Origin: Chloroflexota bacterium
Lineage (GTDB): Bacteria > Chloroflexota > Dehalococcoidia > Lucifugimonadales > UBA3495
DNA length: 64,000 nt
Direction of reading: 5' to 3'
NCBI GenBank assembly: GCA_028875055.1
Contig: JAPPGG010000014.1
Span: 221,193 to 285,192, forward strand
In this document: positions 63,730-64,000 of the stretch, in pieces
Numbering within the stretch: the stretch's first letter is position 1
How the letters are laid out: each line of letters starts with the position of its first letter
Notes under the pieces: model-generated
Databases searched by the model: none
Told to the model about the DNA's origin: nothing
What the model saw: only the letters and a program-made list of their open reading frames with translations
Made by a program: the position numbers and the translations under genes

Positions 63730-63770
63730 TTATTTGGAAAATCCTGAAATATTTTCATATGTGCAAATAA
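63730..63770. promoter_or_regulatory. Concentric dyad upstream of marR, candidate operator
   Basis: TTATTTG (63730-63736) and CAAATAA (63764-63770) flank the near-palindrome TGAAATATTTTCA (63745-63757); both centres fall at about 63750. MarR proteins bind such AT-rich dyads next to their own promoter. Confidence 0.4.
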
Positions 63771-63794
63771 ATCTGTCAATTACCTCGGGTCACA

Positions 63795-63939
63795 GGGGTG
63801 TCCGTCAAATTTTTGGGGAATGCCTGGTGGGGCCCCGTTGCAGGCCGTCGCTGTAGGGGCGCAGGGCCCTGCGCCCCTACCTTAGCTTTCGATATCTGCC
63901 CCTATCCAGTTGCTCTACCAAAATCTTGACGGACACCCC
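63795..63939. repeat. Inverted-repeat element, first copy
   Basis: GGGGTGTCCGTCAAATTTTTGG (63795-63816) is matched by its complement-like end CCAAAATCTTGACGGACACCCC (63918-63939) at 20 of 22 positions in the inverted sense. Inside is a perfect 28-bp palindrome at 63853-63880 of GTAGGGGCGCAGG type. It has no coding capacity; size 145 bp. Confidence 0.65.
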
Positions 63940-63947
63940 GTCCAACC

Positions 63948-64000
63948 GGGTGTCCGTCAAATTTTTGGGGAATGCCTGGTGGGGCCCCGTTGCAGGCCGT
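63948..64000. repeat. Second copy of the edge element, truncated by the window end
   Basis: The 53 bases 63948-64000 repeat 63796-63848 exactly, giving a 152-bp period. A tandem array likely continues off the right edge. Confidence 0.7.

Overview
The window is a GC-rich bacterial chromosome segment with short intergenic gaps and mostly minus-strand genes. Gene content suggests an uncultured Chloroflexota lineage (Dehalococcoidia or SAR202-like): MmgE/PrpD paralogues, DUF1501/DUF1800 proteins, an NMT1-like solute protein, a stand-alone NuoE/NuoF set, a Trp T-box leader, and two ammonium transporters beside two unrelated glutamine synthetases. This placement is inferred from content; no rRNA or marker tree is available here.

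Layout. 1-4.7 kb: NuoE, NuoF and the start of a NuoG/formate-dehydrogenase-like subunit, then a DsbA/FrnE-type oxidoreductase whose first active-site cysteine codon is TGA (probable selenocysteine), then a HAD hydrolase. 4.9-7.7 kb: rpiB and convergent otsAB (trehalose). 8.5-10.4 kb: alpha/beta hydrolase and NMT1-like protein. 10.4-18.8 kb: minus-strand run of acs, a CAP-domain protein, gatB, secG, SAM hydrolase and E1 alpha/beta of a 2-oxoacid dehydrogenase. 19.3-26 kb: exonuclease, maleate-isomerase-like protein, a cysteine-free relic of a desulforedoxin-like protein, a membrane molybdopterin oxidoreductase, a zinc dehydrogenase, a three-gene cobalt nitrile hydratase/thiocyanate hydrolase set, and a polysaccharide deacetylase. 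26-29 kb: serS and lysS.

29-35.4 kb is a nitrogen-assimilation island: amt1, two near-identical 27-residue membrane peptides, amt2, a eukaryote-type GSII and a type I GS. amt1 and both peptide genes are preceded by arrays of GTnAC/GAAAC-like half-sites spaced exactly 11 bp, like GlnR boxes. The peptides are the best candidate for an undescribed component.

35.9-43.1 kb: Gfo/Idh oxidoreductase, a secreted zinc metallopeptidase lipoprotein, and a DUF1800-NHL-DUF1501 operon. 43.4-43.6 kb: a 197-bp MITE-like element with 16-bp inverted ends and 10-bp target duplication. 43.8-49.5 kb: myo-inositol-phosphate synthase carrying an N-terminal helix-turn-helix, HAD-IIA phosphatase, tRNA-Thr(CGT), cupin, enoyl-CoA hydratase and MmgE/PrpD. 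49.6-52.8 kb: promoter, Trp T-box, trpE, a VOC protein, trpG. 53-57.6 kb: a nonsense-interrupted DUF3800 gene, a second MmgE/PrpD, a dimeric-barrel protein, a DapA-family aldolase and a YHS protein. 57.7-63.7 kb: RND efflux pair under a MarR regulator. The right edge carries a tandemly repeated inverted-repeat element.
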